Assembly (NCBI RefSeq): GCF_025698545.1
Contig: NC_068569.1
Location: 13,578,001 to 13,642,000, forward strand
From: Gossypium raimondii
Taxonomy: Eukaryota; Streptophyta; Magnoliopsida; Malvales; Malvaceae
Reading direction: 5' to 3'
Length of the DNA stretch: 64,000 bases
The notes below the pieces were generated by a model, which had not been told where the DNA came from, ran no database searches, and saw only the letters and a program-made list of their open reading frames with translations. Of this stretch, positions 1 through 11,423 are shown in pieces (the stretch's first letter is position 1; the number at the start of each line of letters is the position of its first letter). A program made the position numbers and the translations under genes.

Positions 1-2
1 CA

Positions 3-185
3 GGGATTCACCGTTATATTTTGGCACTCTTTAAGCAGGAAGGAGCAATGGAAGGAAGGATTCAAGTGGCGGATGCGCGTGCCAACTTCAGTACTCGCCG
101 ATTCGCTGCTCAAAGCAGGCTGGGGCTTCCGGTTGCTGCAGTGTATTTCAATTCTCAAAAGGAGCCAGCAGCTAAGAAACGTTAG
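3..185 (+). CDS. MFT: MFT-like PEBP family protein, last exon only
   Basis: Reading from base 3 gives 60 residues and a TAG stop at 183-185. The peptide opens GIHRYILALFKQ and ends LGLPVAAVYFNSQKEPAAKKR split around an FSTRRFAAQ core. This is the fourth-exon signature of plant PEBP proteins (FT/TFL1/MFT). The GIHRY start, the FSTR-x-FA motif and the VYFN(S/A)Q-KEPA tail fit MOTHER OF FT AND TFL1 better than FT or TFL1. MFT proteins act in seed dormancy and ABA/GA signalling by binding bZIP partners; that role is family knowledge. Exons 1-3 and the promoter lie outside the window. The segment 130-B loop residues that separate activator from repressor FT/TFL1 types are partly in this exon, but I do not infer polarity from them. 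Confidence 0.85.
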   Translation, partial: GIHRYILALFKQEGAMEGRIQVADARANFSTRRFAAQSRLGLPVAAVYFNSQKEPAAKKR

Positions 186-1860
186 CTCATAGCTTACAGT
201 GCATTATTTGGTAGGTTCTGTAATACATTTTTTTTTGTAAGGGTACAGAATTGATGGATGTTTGTTGTGTGTATGTGTGTGCATGTAATTTTCAGCCATT
301 GTTTGAATTTGATTGTAAGTGAGAATCATAATATAGTGAATTTTGTGTTGCTTGTATTGACTTGTCTTTTACATTGATAGGCAGTATCTTGTGAGCTGTA
401 GTCGCAAGTAAACTGACGGTTTACTTAATGCACAGATGGATAACAGAAACTGGAGAAATATTTTCCCATTAATTTGAAAATGGAAGTCCCAGTTTTAGTA
501 TAGAAATGGTTACCTAATTTCAATTTTCAACTAGAAAGAAAAAAATATGGTGATCAAGCATGGTAACAAGGGAAGTTCCTCTTTCATTCGACTGATACCA
601 ACAATTCATAATGTAGCAGGGCAGGAATTAGCAAAACCTTATCTAAATTTCCAGAATTTTTAATTACAAATCCTCCACGCTTGCTATTACGGTAGAAGTT
701 TCATGGCCTTTAACAGCTCTTACTGGACAATCAATCCTTCCAACTCAACCCGGGCAAATGATAAAAAAGAATTATTGGTATTGGGGGCAGTCATCAAATC
801 ATCACACTAGTAGTCAAATATAGGTGATTAGAGATTGCTGATTCGATTAGTCAAATGTGATGAATTATATCATTTGAATGAACTATTATCATTGAGTTAC
901 CAATCTACATCCTGAGAAGGGAAAACTAATTTACTTTTCAATTGTTCCAAAGGTATTAGTTTCCAAATATTGGAGAGTAAAAAAAAGCTGGAAAGGGTAA
1001 TCAACGAAGAGAGACAAAACCTGGAACATTTATAATTCTGTGGAGTCTTTGACCTTTTGATTGCATTTGTTCTCGAAAGGAAAAAAACATGATTGAGAGC
1101 AGCGCTGACGAATTCATCTCAGAAATTGAGAAATTTCATCAACGCTGCACTCAATGATGTTTCTTCCATCCGGGGATCTCCAAATACTTGCTTCACTCCT
1201 ATACATTGGATCCAAACTTCTTCTACTATCCGATCAAACCACACACACACATATATAAATGTGTTGCAGAACAGGCTCATCTACGAATTGCAGTACATGC
1301 ATCTTTGAATTTGATTTGTACTGCCACTTTACTTGTCAAACTGGTAAATACATGTTAGCAGAACATTTTTTATATTTAAATTCCCCCAAATTTTCTGGGG
1401 AACCAAATGAAGTTGATTGTATTTGAGGGAATTCCTTTAGGCTGTAGTACCGATTCCCTGTACTGGGACCATCAATCTTGTACTACATTTAACTCCAACA
1501 GCCAACCATCAATTCATTATCTGGTTTTTTTATTGTTACAACTGCAGGCTCCAGGTAGGGACCACTTGATTGGTAGGTTAAAAGGTGAAACTTCAGTTCA
1601 TAGTTGTCTATTCATAACATTCCTTTTTCATCCTTGCACAAAGGAGGGTAAGCCTATATTTTGCATGAATAATGTATTACTTGGATGTTAATACCTGATC
1701 TTGATTACATATACAGTGGAAGTTAATTGTGAAAAGAAGGGGATAAATATGCCGTGATTAAGCATATTTGACAACAAGAAAGAACAAATAAAATAGTAGA
1801 CATGCAGAGGAATCAACAAATAGCTAAAATGTACAATATGTCGTATACATAAAATCTGCT
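186..1860. other. 3' UTR and spacer after the MFT-like gene
   Basis: AT-rich, with stop codons in all frames and no recognisable protein. The first few hundred bases are probably the 3' UTR of the MFT-like gene. The short ORFs at 1093-1308 and 1407-1691 have no family signature and are not called. Confidence 0.5.
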
Positions 1861-2469
1861 TTATCGTCTGCGAAGAATGATCTTACCCTCGGCGTCTTCA
1901 TCCACAATACGTCCGACTTCGTTCGGAGGATCGTGCCACCAAATTCGAGGTTTCTCTAGCTGATGTCCGATTTGAGCCAACTTATCAGCAGCTCTATTGC
2001 CTTCCCTATAGATATGAGTCACAATATAATTGTTAAGCTCCGGTATGATCAAGTTTATTTGTCTAACATGTCTTTGTAGTTCGGCACACTTGACCTGCCT
2101 CCTACAGACAATGATATCAATCAATGTCTTGTCATCACCTTCGAGCCATACATCGGTCCAACCATTTTCCAATACCAGCTCGAGCCCTCTTCGTAATGCA
2201 GATAGTTCCGCGATAGTGCTAGTGGTTCTCCCTATGGATTCAGCATATCCAAGTAAAAATTCAGCTTTGTGGTTCCTGATGACCCCTCCAATGCTACCGT
2301 TTCCTTTTCTACCTTTACAAGATCCGTCGAAGTTCAACTTAGTCCATCCGATTTTGGGTTTTCCCCATGACACCGGAATAAGTTCTTTGTGCCAGTTCCT
2401 AACCAACAACCGCACCGGGTTTTGTATCAGTCTTTGGCACCTAAAAATATTGCCCAAGGCCAACATCAT
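1861..2469 (-). CDS. stand-alone RNase H-like protein (RVT_3 type), 202 aa
   Basis: The uninterrupted ORF begins with two ATG codons. Residues about 43-170 form an RNase H fold of the plant reverse-transcriptase-like (RVT_3) type: LNFDGSCKG (D48), IAELSALRRGLEL (E88), VWLEGDDKTLIDII (D112) and REGNRAADKLAQIGH (D162). All four acidic positions expected for two-metal catalysis are present. The N-terminal ~40 residues include the WxKPxxGWTKLNFDG lead-in common to this family, and the last 35 residues form a charged tail. No reverse transcriptase, zinc knuckle or LTR lies next to it. Such genes usually derive from the C-terminus of non-LTR retrotransposons; some are annotated as putative ribonuclease H genes. 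No promoter or intron is evident. It is either a young retro-fragment or a domesticated gene. The in-frame length and intact active site favour recent origin or selection, but expression is unknown. Confidence 0.6.
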   Translation of the reverse strand: MMLALGNIFRCQRLIQNPVRLLVRNWHKELIPVSWGKPKIGWTKLNFDGSCKGRKGNGSIGGVIRNHKAEFLLGYAESIGRTTSTIAELSALRRGLELVLENGWTDVWLEGDDKTLIDIIVCRRQVKCAELQRHVRQINLIIPELNNYIVTHIYREGNRAADKLAQIGHQLEKPRIWWHDPPNEVGRIVDEDAEGKIILRRR

Positions 2470-2524
2470 TTTCCTAATAATATTTCCTTTGTCCTTGCTG
2501 AAGCATATGAAACATCAAAACTAA

Positions 2525-3860
2525 AAGGAAATAGTAATTCAGTGTTTTAACAACGAGAAATGGTTAAGAATGTAGAAGAAGACAAAAAGGTTTGACTTGA
2601 AAGGTGAAGGAAAACCAGAGGGGTTAGGCTCATACAAGTTTGTCTCCTTTACTTAGGCATTGGATAAACAAAAGTTGAAGTGGTGATAAAGAAAGGAACA
2701 TTGATTATTTTAGAGCAAGGAATATTCAAATGATTGAATGGGGCAGAGAGATATCTTCAGAAACTGTCAAGCATCTTCTTCTCTTAATTGGATTCTTAAG
2801 GAAACCCCTGCGTGCTTCAATGGTTACTTAACATAATCGCTACCATCAAAGTATAACTGTAAAATTAACCATTCTCATCCTTTTTAACTATATTTGTACA
2901 ACATTAACCAACACTTTAGGGGGCACTTTCCAATGAATTGCAGTTGAAGTTCGAAGAACGGTGTGGAAGGGGTTTACTTAATTTAGTTTGACTTTGTTTG
3001 GAATGAATTTATTTGCTGCTTTTGATCTAATTTTATCCTTGGGAGAGTACTGCACGCAGTTTTCAGTCCTCGTATTTTCCAATAATATTTCCGTACGATC
3101 AGATCCCAGGCCTTGTAAGCAGCCATCAGAGTTGCACAAAGAGGATACCACAAAATGCCAATCGTAAGGAATAACTTATCTTCAATGCACAGCAATTCCC
3201 CAGGAAGACAAATGTTATGTCAACATGCAGGGAGCTTTTGCCTTGCATGTGTGGAATCATAATATAATTGCAACTATTTAATCATTTAAAAAAATTAATT
3301 AAAATTTTAAATAACATGAAGTAAAAGATATAAATGTGAGTAGGAGAGGAATCAGATCTAAAAATCAAAGATAAAAACGCATCATTTAACCATCTGACTA
3401 CAACTAGAAACACATTCAGTTGAAAGCACTTTTTTAAAATCGACCTAATCGGATAAATTTTATAGAAATCGATCTAATCCAATAATTATGATTAACAATA
3501 AACATTTTTAGATAATTCACACTGAAACTTTAGCAATAATAATTTTCAATAATAAAACTAACGCGATCAAAAGTAAAATAATATGTATAAATGCAACTGT
3601 GGAAAAACATGGTTGAAGTTTAAAAATCATTATTAAAATTTAAAAATAAAGTTTAACATTATATTCATCCCTGAATGCCCAATGAGGAGTTCAATCTTTT
3701 AAAATAAATTTTTAATTTTATTTTTTTAATTTTATTTTTAAAATTTTGGAAACATTTGTTAATGTTTATTTTTTATTGTTAAAATATGTTATATGCTTTT
3801 GTACTTTTCCTGAATATGAAATTTAATTTTTATACTAACAATGGGTAGTACAAAAATATT
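2525..3860. other. intergenic, no gene seen
   Basis: AT-rich spacer. The ORF at 2983-3195 on the minus strand has no known motif. From about 3240 the sequence becomes low-complexity A/T. Confidence 0.5.
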
Positions 3861-3861
3861 C

Positions 3862-4130
3862 ACCTGCTGTCCATCGACTATGCCTTTCGGCCTGATCTTA
3901 GGCCCTGACAGCTTGCGGAGGAACCCTTGGGTTTTCTGGGCATTGGATTCTCACCAATGTTTGCGTTACTCAACCTGACATTCTTGCTTCTGCTTCGTCT
4001 AGTCCCACTCACGCGGGTGCTTCCCCCTAAGGCGGAACGCTCCCCTAACGATATATTTTTACATCCCACAGCTTCAGCAGATCGCTTAGCCCTGTTCATC
4101 TTCGGCGCAAGAGCGCTCGATCAGTGAGCT
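3862..4130 (-). pseudogene. nuclear copy of a plastid 23S rRNA fragment (NUPT)
   Basis: The plus strand reads GACTATGCCTTTCGGCCTGA, then CTTGCGGAGGAACCCTTGGG, CCCCCTAAGGCGGAACGCTC and TTCGGCGCAAGAGCGCTCGA. These are the reverse complement of a conserved bacterial-type 23S rRNA segment, here the plastid form. The stretch is much more GC-rich than its AT-rich flanks. Compared from memory with plastid 23S, it has lost about 20 bases after GGCCCTGAC and carries scattered substitutions, many of them C-to-T or G-to-A, as expected for methylated nuclear plastid DNA. It cannot act as rRNA. The short ORFs on both strands here are by-products. Confidence 0.85.
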
Positions 4131-5649
4131 ATAAATAAGAATTTAATTTTTTTTTACTTTTTAGATTTCAAATTTCATTAAGGTAGATTTGAGAATTAGA
4201 ATTTGGATTTTAAAATTTTAGCTTTAAAATTTAAAATTTATGATTTATGAATTCATTATTTTCAAATTGAATTAATCCAAAATCATTGTTTGAATAATTC
4301 AAATTTAGATTTGAATTTCAACTAATTCTAAGTCTTAAAAATATTTTTTAATTTAATTATTTAGGAGAAATTTTTAACGTTGTTCGAAACGGACTGGGTT
4401 GACTTGTCAGACTTGGAGTAAGCCAAAGTATCGGTTTGGAGAAATACAGTAGATTAGTTGACTCGAAAATCGGTACAGGCCAATCGACTGGGTGGTTGAA
4501 CCATTTTTTTTTAATTTTTGAATATTTTTATTTCTAAAATTTTTAATAATTTATTTAATAGAACCGGATGGATCAGTTGAACCGATTGTACTAGTCAAAT
4601 TGATAAACCGACTAAATTGGTCAAACAATTAGACTAGCAAACCGATGGCCTAATTTTGAAAATTATAAAATAAAAGTTAGGGTTTATAAATTAAAATTAT
4701 GAAAATTATTGTATAAATAAAATTTTGAATATTTATATTGTACTAAATTTAACTCTTATCAAATTAGATTTTTAAATCCAAATCCAATTTTTATACCAAA
4801 ATCATAGTTTCCAAAGAGGCCATAAGATTATTTTGTTAAATTTAGATCCATTATAACATAGTTTTTAGTTACATTGTCATTAAATGAATTTTTTTTAGTT
4901 TCAAAATATCACACAAATAAATTTAACAGTGTTAAAAACTAGACTAAATTTTAAAATCTTGAAAGTAGGGAAGTAAATCCTAAAAACAAAATTATATGAA
5001 TTAAATTTCAAATTTATAAAGAATATAAGGATGCTATGATATATTTTAATTTAAAAATCAATATAAAATTATATTTAAAATAGTGAAGTATTTGGATGAA
5101 TGGACTTCCATATGGTAATTGAAAAGTTTCTAGAAGATAGTTGAACCTAACATGAAGATGTGGAGGCAATAGAAATGTTTGGGGACAAGAGATCACTTCA
5201 ACAACTTCATTCTCTATTTTCTTTATAGTTCTTTTAATCGTTATTTATCTCTTTTTAATACAATACTTAAAATTAATCATAGTTCCTCTCCAACTCATAA
5301 ATAGGAGGATAATGTGATACCTTATACCCGACCTAGTTGTTGGATCCGAATATAAAATGTCACATTTCATTGCTGAAGCAACTCACTTTTTCATTTATAT
5401 TTTGAAAAGGAAACGTACTAGTAAAATTATTTTATAAAAATTTTGGCAGTATTTCTGCCTATTTTATATAAAACCCCCTACAAAATAATTTAAATTTTCA
5501 CAAAATATTCACATTCAAATTATCTCCCAAATCAATTCCCAGCACTATGATTTCTCAAAACATATCAATAAACTAAATTATACGCTTTATTATTTTATCA
5601 AAACATTAGTTATAAAATACTAGCTAAGAAAACATAATGAAAATATTTA
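4131..5649. other. AT-rich spacer, no gene seen
   Basis: 4370-4650 contains repeated ACCGAT/CCGGATGG-type words on both strands (a degenerate dispersed repeat, family not determined). The rest is low-complexity A/T. Confidence 0.4.
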
Positions 5650-7007
5650 AATTCTGTAACAGCCTAATTTTCAGTAGTGTCGGAAACAGTGATTCGAGAT
5701 CACTAAATCCGACAGTGAGTTTTAAAATCTAATAAATAAATACATATGAGACAAGTGTGATTATAGAAGAATTCTTGAATTAGTGAATTTTGTGATTTAA
5801 AAAGAATTTAATATGTAAATTGGGTCTAAAACGAGGTATTGAGACCTCGAATTCGTAAGCCGAGCCATAAATATTTTTATAAATATTTATGGAGTGTCAT
5901 TGAGTTAGTATAAAAGTTTCGTTAGAAAATTTTAACGTTTGGATAGTCAATTAACTAAAAAGAACTAAATGGAAAATAGTGTAAAATTTGTTAAATTGTG
6001 ATTAAATAGCTTAAGTGACTAATAAGGAGGGACTTAAAAGGAAATTAGGCCCATATTATATGGGCTGGACGTTTGTTCAAGAAAAATCAGCAAGAAAGTA
6101 AGGAGAAACAAGGGCAAAATTGGAAGCTTTACAAATTAAATATATAAAACAAAGACAAAAGTGAAAAATCTAGAGATTTCTTCATAATTTATCAGCAAAA
6201 ACGCCATAGGAGGTCTGAAACAAGCTGGTTTCTCATATTTTTATACCATGTGAGTTCAATTCTTGCTTTTTATTTGAAATTTTAATGTTTTGTGACTTTT
6301 ACAACTAGGTCCAACTGTTGAATTCATTAGTTTTTGATTCCATGGGTGATATTGTAAGTTAACATGAATAATTTCTGGAATTTTATGATGAATTATTATA
6401 GATTTTAAGTTTTAATTTCATTATATTATGATTTTATTAAGTGATTTTAGTAGAAAATTATTTTAGGACCTAATTGTGAAAAAGTTAGAATTCGGGTTTT
6501 GTACTTAAATTATGAATATCAAAGGCTGTATAGTAGTCTAAATTGATTAGATAAAGTGTTATTGGAGGAAAAATTGCTCAATTAAAGTGTTAATTGAGTA
6601 GGGACTAAATTGTAAAAATTGTAAATTTTGGGGTAAAAGTGTAATTTCAAAAATTGAAGGGAATAAATTGCGAAGTGAATTAGTATTGAATTAGATGCTA
6701 ATGAATGGAAAAATTTATTCGAAGATAAACGCGGAAAAGAGAAAATATCAAACTAGTCCCTGAACTTTTACAACTCCTACAAATTGGCCTAGGTAAGTTC
6801 ATACGGCTGAAATTTTATGATTAATTGTTAATGTGGGAATGACATATTGTATCAATTCGTATATTGTTGTTGAATTATGATTATGGTAAAAATGAGAAGA
6901 AAAATGAGATTGTTAGTTCAAATTAAAGAATACGCAGGATTGGGTACATACGTTCGGTAATCAGTGATGAATTGACGAATAAGTTCATGGTGAATCCATG
7001 GAAAATT

Positions 7008-7147
7008 GTGAAAAGTAGGTATGGTGTTTTAGTGAAAAAAGCATATTGAGTTGTGAAAAGTAGGCATGGTGTTTCAGTGAAGAAAACCATATTGAGTTGT
7101 GAAAAGTAGGAGGTATGGTATTTCAGTGAAGGAAACCATACTGAATT
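7008..7147 (+). repeat. three tandem ~46-bp units inside element A
   Basis: Unit of the form GTGAAAAGTAGGTATGGTGT followed by TTCAGTGAAGAAAACCATATTGAGTT, repeated three times with small changes. The same array occurs at 30000-30137 and, inverted with two units, near 14450-14540. Confidence 0.75.
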
Positions 7148-7609
7148 ATAGCATTGTAAAAGATTCAAGCAAATCGTGGCACCGGGCAAACGATGTATTC
7201 AAATCCGTAAGACGATCCTTAATTTGACAAGTATTTAAAAATGCAATTGAAGCTAAATGTTGGAATATAAGTTGACATATGATATTGAGTCCGATTGAGT
7301 AGATTCATTGTTTGAGATTGTGGTTGACAGGAAATGTTGAATTTTTATTTGTTTATTAATATTGTTAGTGAAATTTTGGTAAGATTTTATTATGAGCCTA
7401 TGAACTTACTAAGCTTTCTGTAATCTTACTTGTATGTATTTATTGTTTCTTGTAGATGGACGTATATATATATGGTCGGAGGATCTGATCTACATCAACG
7501 ATCACACTATCCAGATTTACCCCGGTAGATTTTGTTAAACAACTTTTTTATTTATATGGCATGTATAGAGACTTGGTCATTTTGTGTGTATCCTTATGAT
7601 ATGACTAAG

Positions 7610-9647
7610 GAAAATTTTAATGTTTGAGTAGTCAATTAAGTGAAAAGGACTAAATTGAAAAAGGTGTAAAAGTTACTAGAAGGATTAAATAGCTCAATTG
7701 TTAAATGAAGAGGGACATAAATTGCAAATAAGCCCAAAAGGAGATATTTTGGGCTGCATAAGCTGAGAAAAATCAGGAGAATTGGTGAAATAAGGGTAAA
7801 ATGGGAAAATAACAAATTTTACTAACATAAAAATAGGACCAAATTGGAATATCTAGAATTCTCTTCATATTTTCTGCATTCTCATCAGCCAAAAACGTCC
7901 TAAGGGTTTATTCAAGCAGGTTTTCATAATTTTTGCACCAAGTGAGTTAATCCTTGTCTTTTTCTTGAAATTTTTGTGTTTCTAAGACTTTTACAACTAG
8001 GTCCTATTACTAAATTCATTAGTTTTTGATTTTATGAATGAAAATGAAAGTTTCTACGAATATGTGCTGGGAGTTTATTATAAAATAGCATGAAATTGAA
8101 GCTTTGATTTGTTTATGAGATGATTTTATTAGGTAATTTTAAAAGAAATTGATTTGTAGGACCTAATTGTGAAAAAGTTTGGAATTAAAGTCTAGTGCTA
8201 AAATTCTGATTTCCAATGGTTATAAAGTAGTTTACAGTGATAGAATAAAGTGTTAATTGAGAAAAATAAGCTCAATTGAGAGGTTAATTGAGCAGGGATG
8301 AAATTATCATTTATTGAAAGCTTAGGGGAAAAATGACAATTAACATCATGCACTAAAACAGTTTTGGACAGTAGCAGTAGTCTAACTTTGAAAAATCACC
8401 AAAAATTGTAGAGATCGAATTAGAGGATGAATAAAATATGAAACTAAAGCTTATTGAGTCTATTGAAGCTCAAAACATACATTGGGACCAAACCGAAATT
8501 AAATCGAAACCATAAGAAAATTTTTTTTCGCAAAATACTCAATATAACCCTTTATAAATATCTAATCTTTCCTGCAATTTTTAAACCGAGACCAATCAAA
8601 CACAATAAGCTTTAATTTCATATTTTATTCATCCTCTAATTCGATCTCTACAATTTTTGGTGATTTTTTAAAGCTAGACTACTGCTGCTGTCCAAAACTG
8701 TTTTAGTGCATGATGTTAATTACCATTTTTCCCCTAAGCTTTTAATAAATGATAATTTTGTCCCTGCTCAATTAACCTCTCAATTGAGTTTATTTTTCTC
8801 AATTAACACTTTGTTCTATCACTTTAAACTACTTTATAACCTTTGAAAATCAGAATTTTAGCACTAGAATTTAATTCCAAACCTTTTAACAATTAGGTCC
8901 TACAAATCAATTTCTTTTGTAATTACCTAATAAAATCATCTCATAAACAAATTAAAGCTTCAATTTCATGCTATTTTATCATAAAATTCCAGCACATATT
9001 CATAGAAATTTTCAATTTCATTCATAAAATCAAAAACTAATGAATTTAGTAATAGGACCTAGTTGTAAAAGTCTTAGAAACACAAAAATTTCAAGAAAAA
9101 GGCAAGGATTAACTCACTTGGTGCAAAAATTATGAAAAACCTGCTTGAATAAACCCTTAGGACGTTTTTGGCTGATAAGAATGCAAAAAATATGAAGAGA
9201 ATTCTAGATATTCCAATTTGGTCATATTTTTATGTTAGTAAAATTTGTTATTTTCCCATTTTACCCTTATTTCACCAGTTCTCCTGATTTTTCTCTCCTT
9301 TTGGGCTTATTTGCAATTTATGTCCCTCCTCATTTAACAATTGAGCTATTTAATCATTCTAGTAACTTTTATACCTTTTTCAATTTAGTCTTTTTCACTT
9401 AATTGACTACCCAAACATTAAAATTTTCTAACGAAATTTTAATACCATATTACTGACATTTCATAAATATTTATAAAAATATTTTTGACTCGATTTTACG
9501 AGATCGAGGTCTCGATACCTTGTTTTTACCCAATTTCTGCAATAATTTCATTTTCTAACTAACCATTAAATCGGTAAAATTTATTTTTAAATCAGATTTG
9601 TGGCTACGAAACCACTGTTCCGATAACCTTGAATTTAGGCCATTACA
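7610..9647. mobile_element. nested inverted LTR-like insert with arms over 800 bp
   Basis: The left arm (7610-8456) and right arm (8603-9428) are reverse complements with few mismatches. For example, CCTAAGGGTTTATTCAAGCA near 7900 matches its complement near 9150. They are separated by a 146-bp unpaired centre. The right arm continues to 9647, where it ends in the complement of TGTAATGGCC, a 5' terminus of the same LTR-like family. The left arm lacks that last ~219 bp. TAAG precedes the left edge (7606-7609) and follows the right edge (9648-9651), a possible short target duplication. Confidence 0.7.
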
Positions 9648-10580
9648 TAAGTAAATATTCGATAATAATTAACTATTGAAATGACTATAGAAGAACGTGT
9701 TTTGGTGTTGTGTATACCTAAATGATAGTTAATACAAAGAAATTATAAAATAGTAAAAGAATTTGCAATGGAACAGTTTTTAGACAGCAGCATTAATGTG
9801 ATTTTGAAAAATCACCAAAAATGGCAGAAATTAAATTAGAAGCTGAGTGAGAGATGAAATTAAAGCTGAATGAGTCTATTTTCACATGAAAGAAATAGAG
9901 TAAGCAAAAGAGTTATATATTTTTAGATATTTGAATTTTAGTGAGACAGGGTAAGAATGGTTTTTGAAGTCCTCTGTTCTAAACTTAGAAAATCATTAAA
10001 AATTGTACAGAAATAATTATAAGATATAATTTATATGTATAGATTTCTTAGTGAGTCTATTTTCAATAGAAACAAGCAGAAGCACCATATGAAGTCTGTA
10101 CAATGAGATAATTGATTTTTAGTGAACAGAGGTCAGAACCGTCGGAAGTGAAACAGGGGAGACTTTAACGAATAAACTATACTAATTGGCTAACCCAAAA
10201 ATTCTAGAAGTTTTATGGTAAGAAGATATATGAGTTTAGTTTCAGGGAAAATTTATGGATCTAAATTTCGTGTTTCGTAACTCGAGTTATAATTAAATTA
10301 GTGACAGTTATGCAGGTGGACAGTTTTATTGTGAATAGTGAAATAAATTATTTTGATTTGTTTAAGTATTCGGAAAATTTTTAATGTTCCCGGTTTGGAC
10401 CCGAATCGTTTCCATTGTATGTTTTAGGGTCTCGAGTGCTCTTTTTTAGGGACATATTGATTGAACGTGAGCGAATTAATTTTAAAAGTGAATTTTTATG
10501 CTCCAAACTGGTAAGTTAAGTCAAGTAACGCCTCGTGGCCGACTCCGGCAAAGGTCTCGGGTAAGGGGTGTTACAAATTC

Positions 10581-11267
10581 AGTTTATGACGTAATATTAT
10601 ATATATAAGCCTAGGTACATGTCATTTACATCAACTATAAAGTAAACTCTTCACCAACATTGTTTGAGTTGAACTTTGGTTCTTCAGATGTTGTTGGAAC
10701 GATCTAACGAATCTAACTACCTGCGCAAGGAAAAATAGACAAACCGTATGCTGAGCAATTTTTATTCTCAGTGGTGCTAATATCATATAAATAATTACAT
10801 AAGTATTGCACACAGTTTAATTGATAGAAATAAACTAAAACATGATTAAAAATATCATTAATAACATCAAAATAAAAGAAAATTCTAATATTAATAAACT
10901 TTAATATTTTGATATTGACAAATCGAATAAAGAAAATAAGTTTTTTTAATTAAATTCAAAATCGCATAATTAATTTAATTTGCACAATATGGAAATTCAA
11001 GTTTTGTTTTTGCTTTTATTTCAATTTAGACCTCGTACTAAAGTTTAGACTCATAACCAGATACACGGATCTGCCACCTTAAGTTGTTCGACAACGATGG
11101 CTATCAGAGTAGTCCACGACCCTCTGGGAATTGAGACTGCCTACGAACCTCTGGGTAACAATAATAACAACTAACCGACTTGACCTTTTCTCCATCAACC
11201 CTCTGGAAATTGGGGAGATCTAAATTTTTTGACAAAAAGACTCTATGACATGCCAACTATATCTGAT
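10581..11267. other. spacer with retroelement-like debris
   Basis: 11040-11230 carries repeated CCTCTGGGAATTG-type words that resemble LTR debris. No ORF of note. Family not determined. Confidence 0.35.
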
Positions 11268-11270
11268 TTA

Positions 11271-11420
11271 GGCTGAGTTTGGATGGGCGGTGAGTTTACC
11301 TGCGGTTAGTGTAAAAACAATGGTGGCGGTGAGATTAGTTACTGTAGCGATACTGTAGCGTGAGACAAAAAGTAAGCTAAACGCACTGCACCGCACCCAA
11401 TCGCCCATCCAAACCCACCC
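11271..11420. mobile_element. Tourist-like (PIF/Harbinger) MITE, 150 bp
   Basis: Left end GGCTGAGTTTGGATGGGCG and right end, read inward, GGGTGGGTTTGGATGGGCG form near-identical terminal inverted repeats. The trinucleotide TTA flanks both sides (11268-11270 and 11421-11423), as expected for Tourist elements. The interior contains ACTGTAGCGATACTGTAGCG and is GC-richer than the surroundings. It has no coding capacity. A truncated relative lies at 47225-47342. Confidence 0.85.
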
Positions 11421-11423
11421 TTA

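Larger units (their letters stand above)
5655..10575 (+). mobile_element. LTR-like non-coding element A (probable solo LTR) with a nested insertion
   Basis: Starts TGTAACAGCC and ends AAGGGGTGTTACA, flanked by AATTC at 5650-5654 and 10576-10580. TG...CA ends with a 5-bp target duplication are the hallmark of LTR retrotransposon integration. No gag-pol is present. The outer parts (5655-7609 and 9648-10575) align by eye along their length with the copy at 29086-31547, including a triple 46-bp repeat near 7008-7147. The middle, about 7610-9647, is a nested inverted structure listed separately. With no second direct LTR, the simplest reading is a solo LTR of roughly 2.5-3 kb; a non-coding LARD-type element is possible. 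Confidence 0.65.

Noticed and set aside
2983..3195. 70-residue minus-strand ORF upstream of the RNase H ORF
   Set aside because: No motif and no in-frame or spliced link to the RNase H reading frame could be supported.
3878..4127. Overlapping ORFs on both strands at the plastid rRNA fragment
   Set aside because: They translate 23S rRNA sequence and have no protein meaning.
6923..7189. Minus-strand ORF with repeated TKTPYLLF-like peptides
   Set aside because: Translation of the 46-bp tandem repeats in element A.
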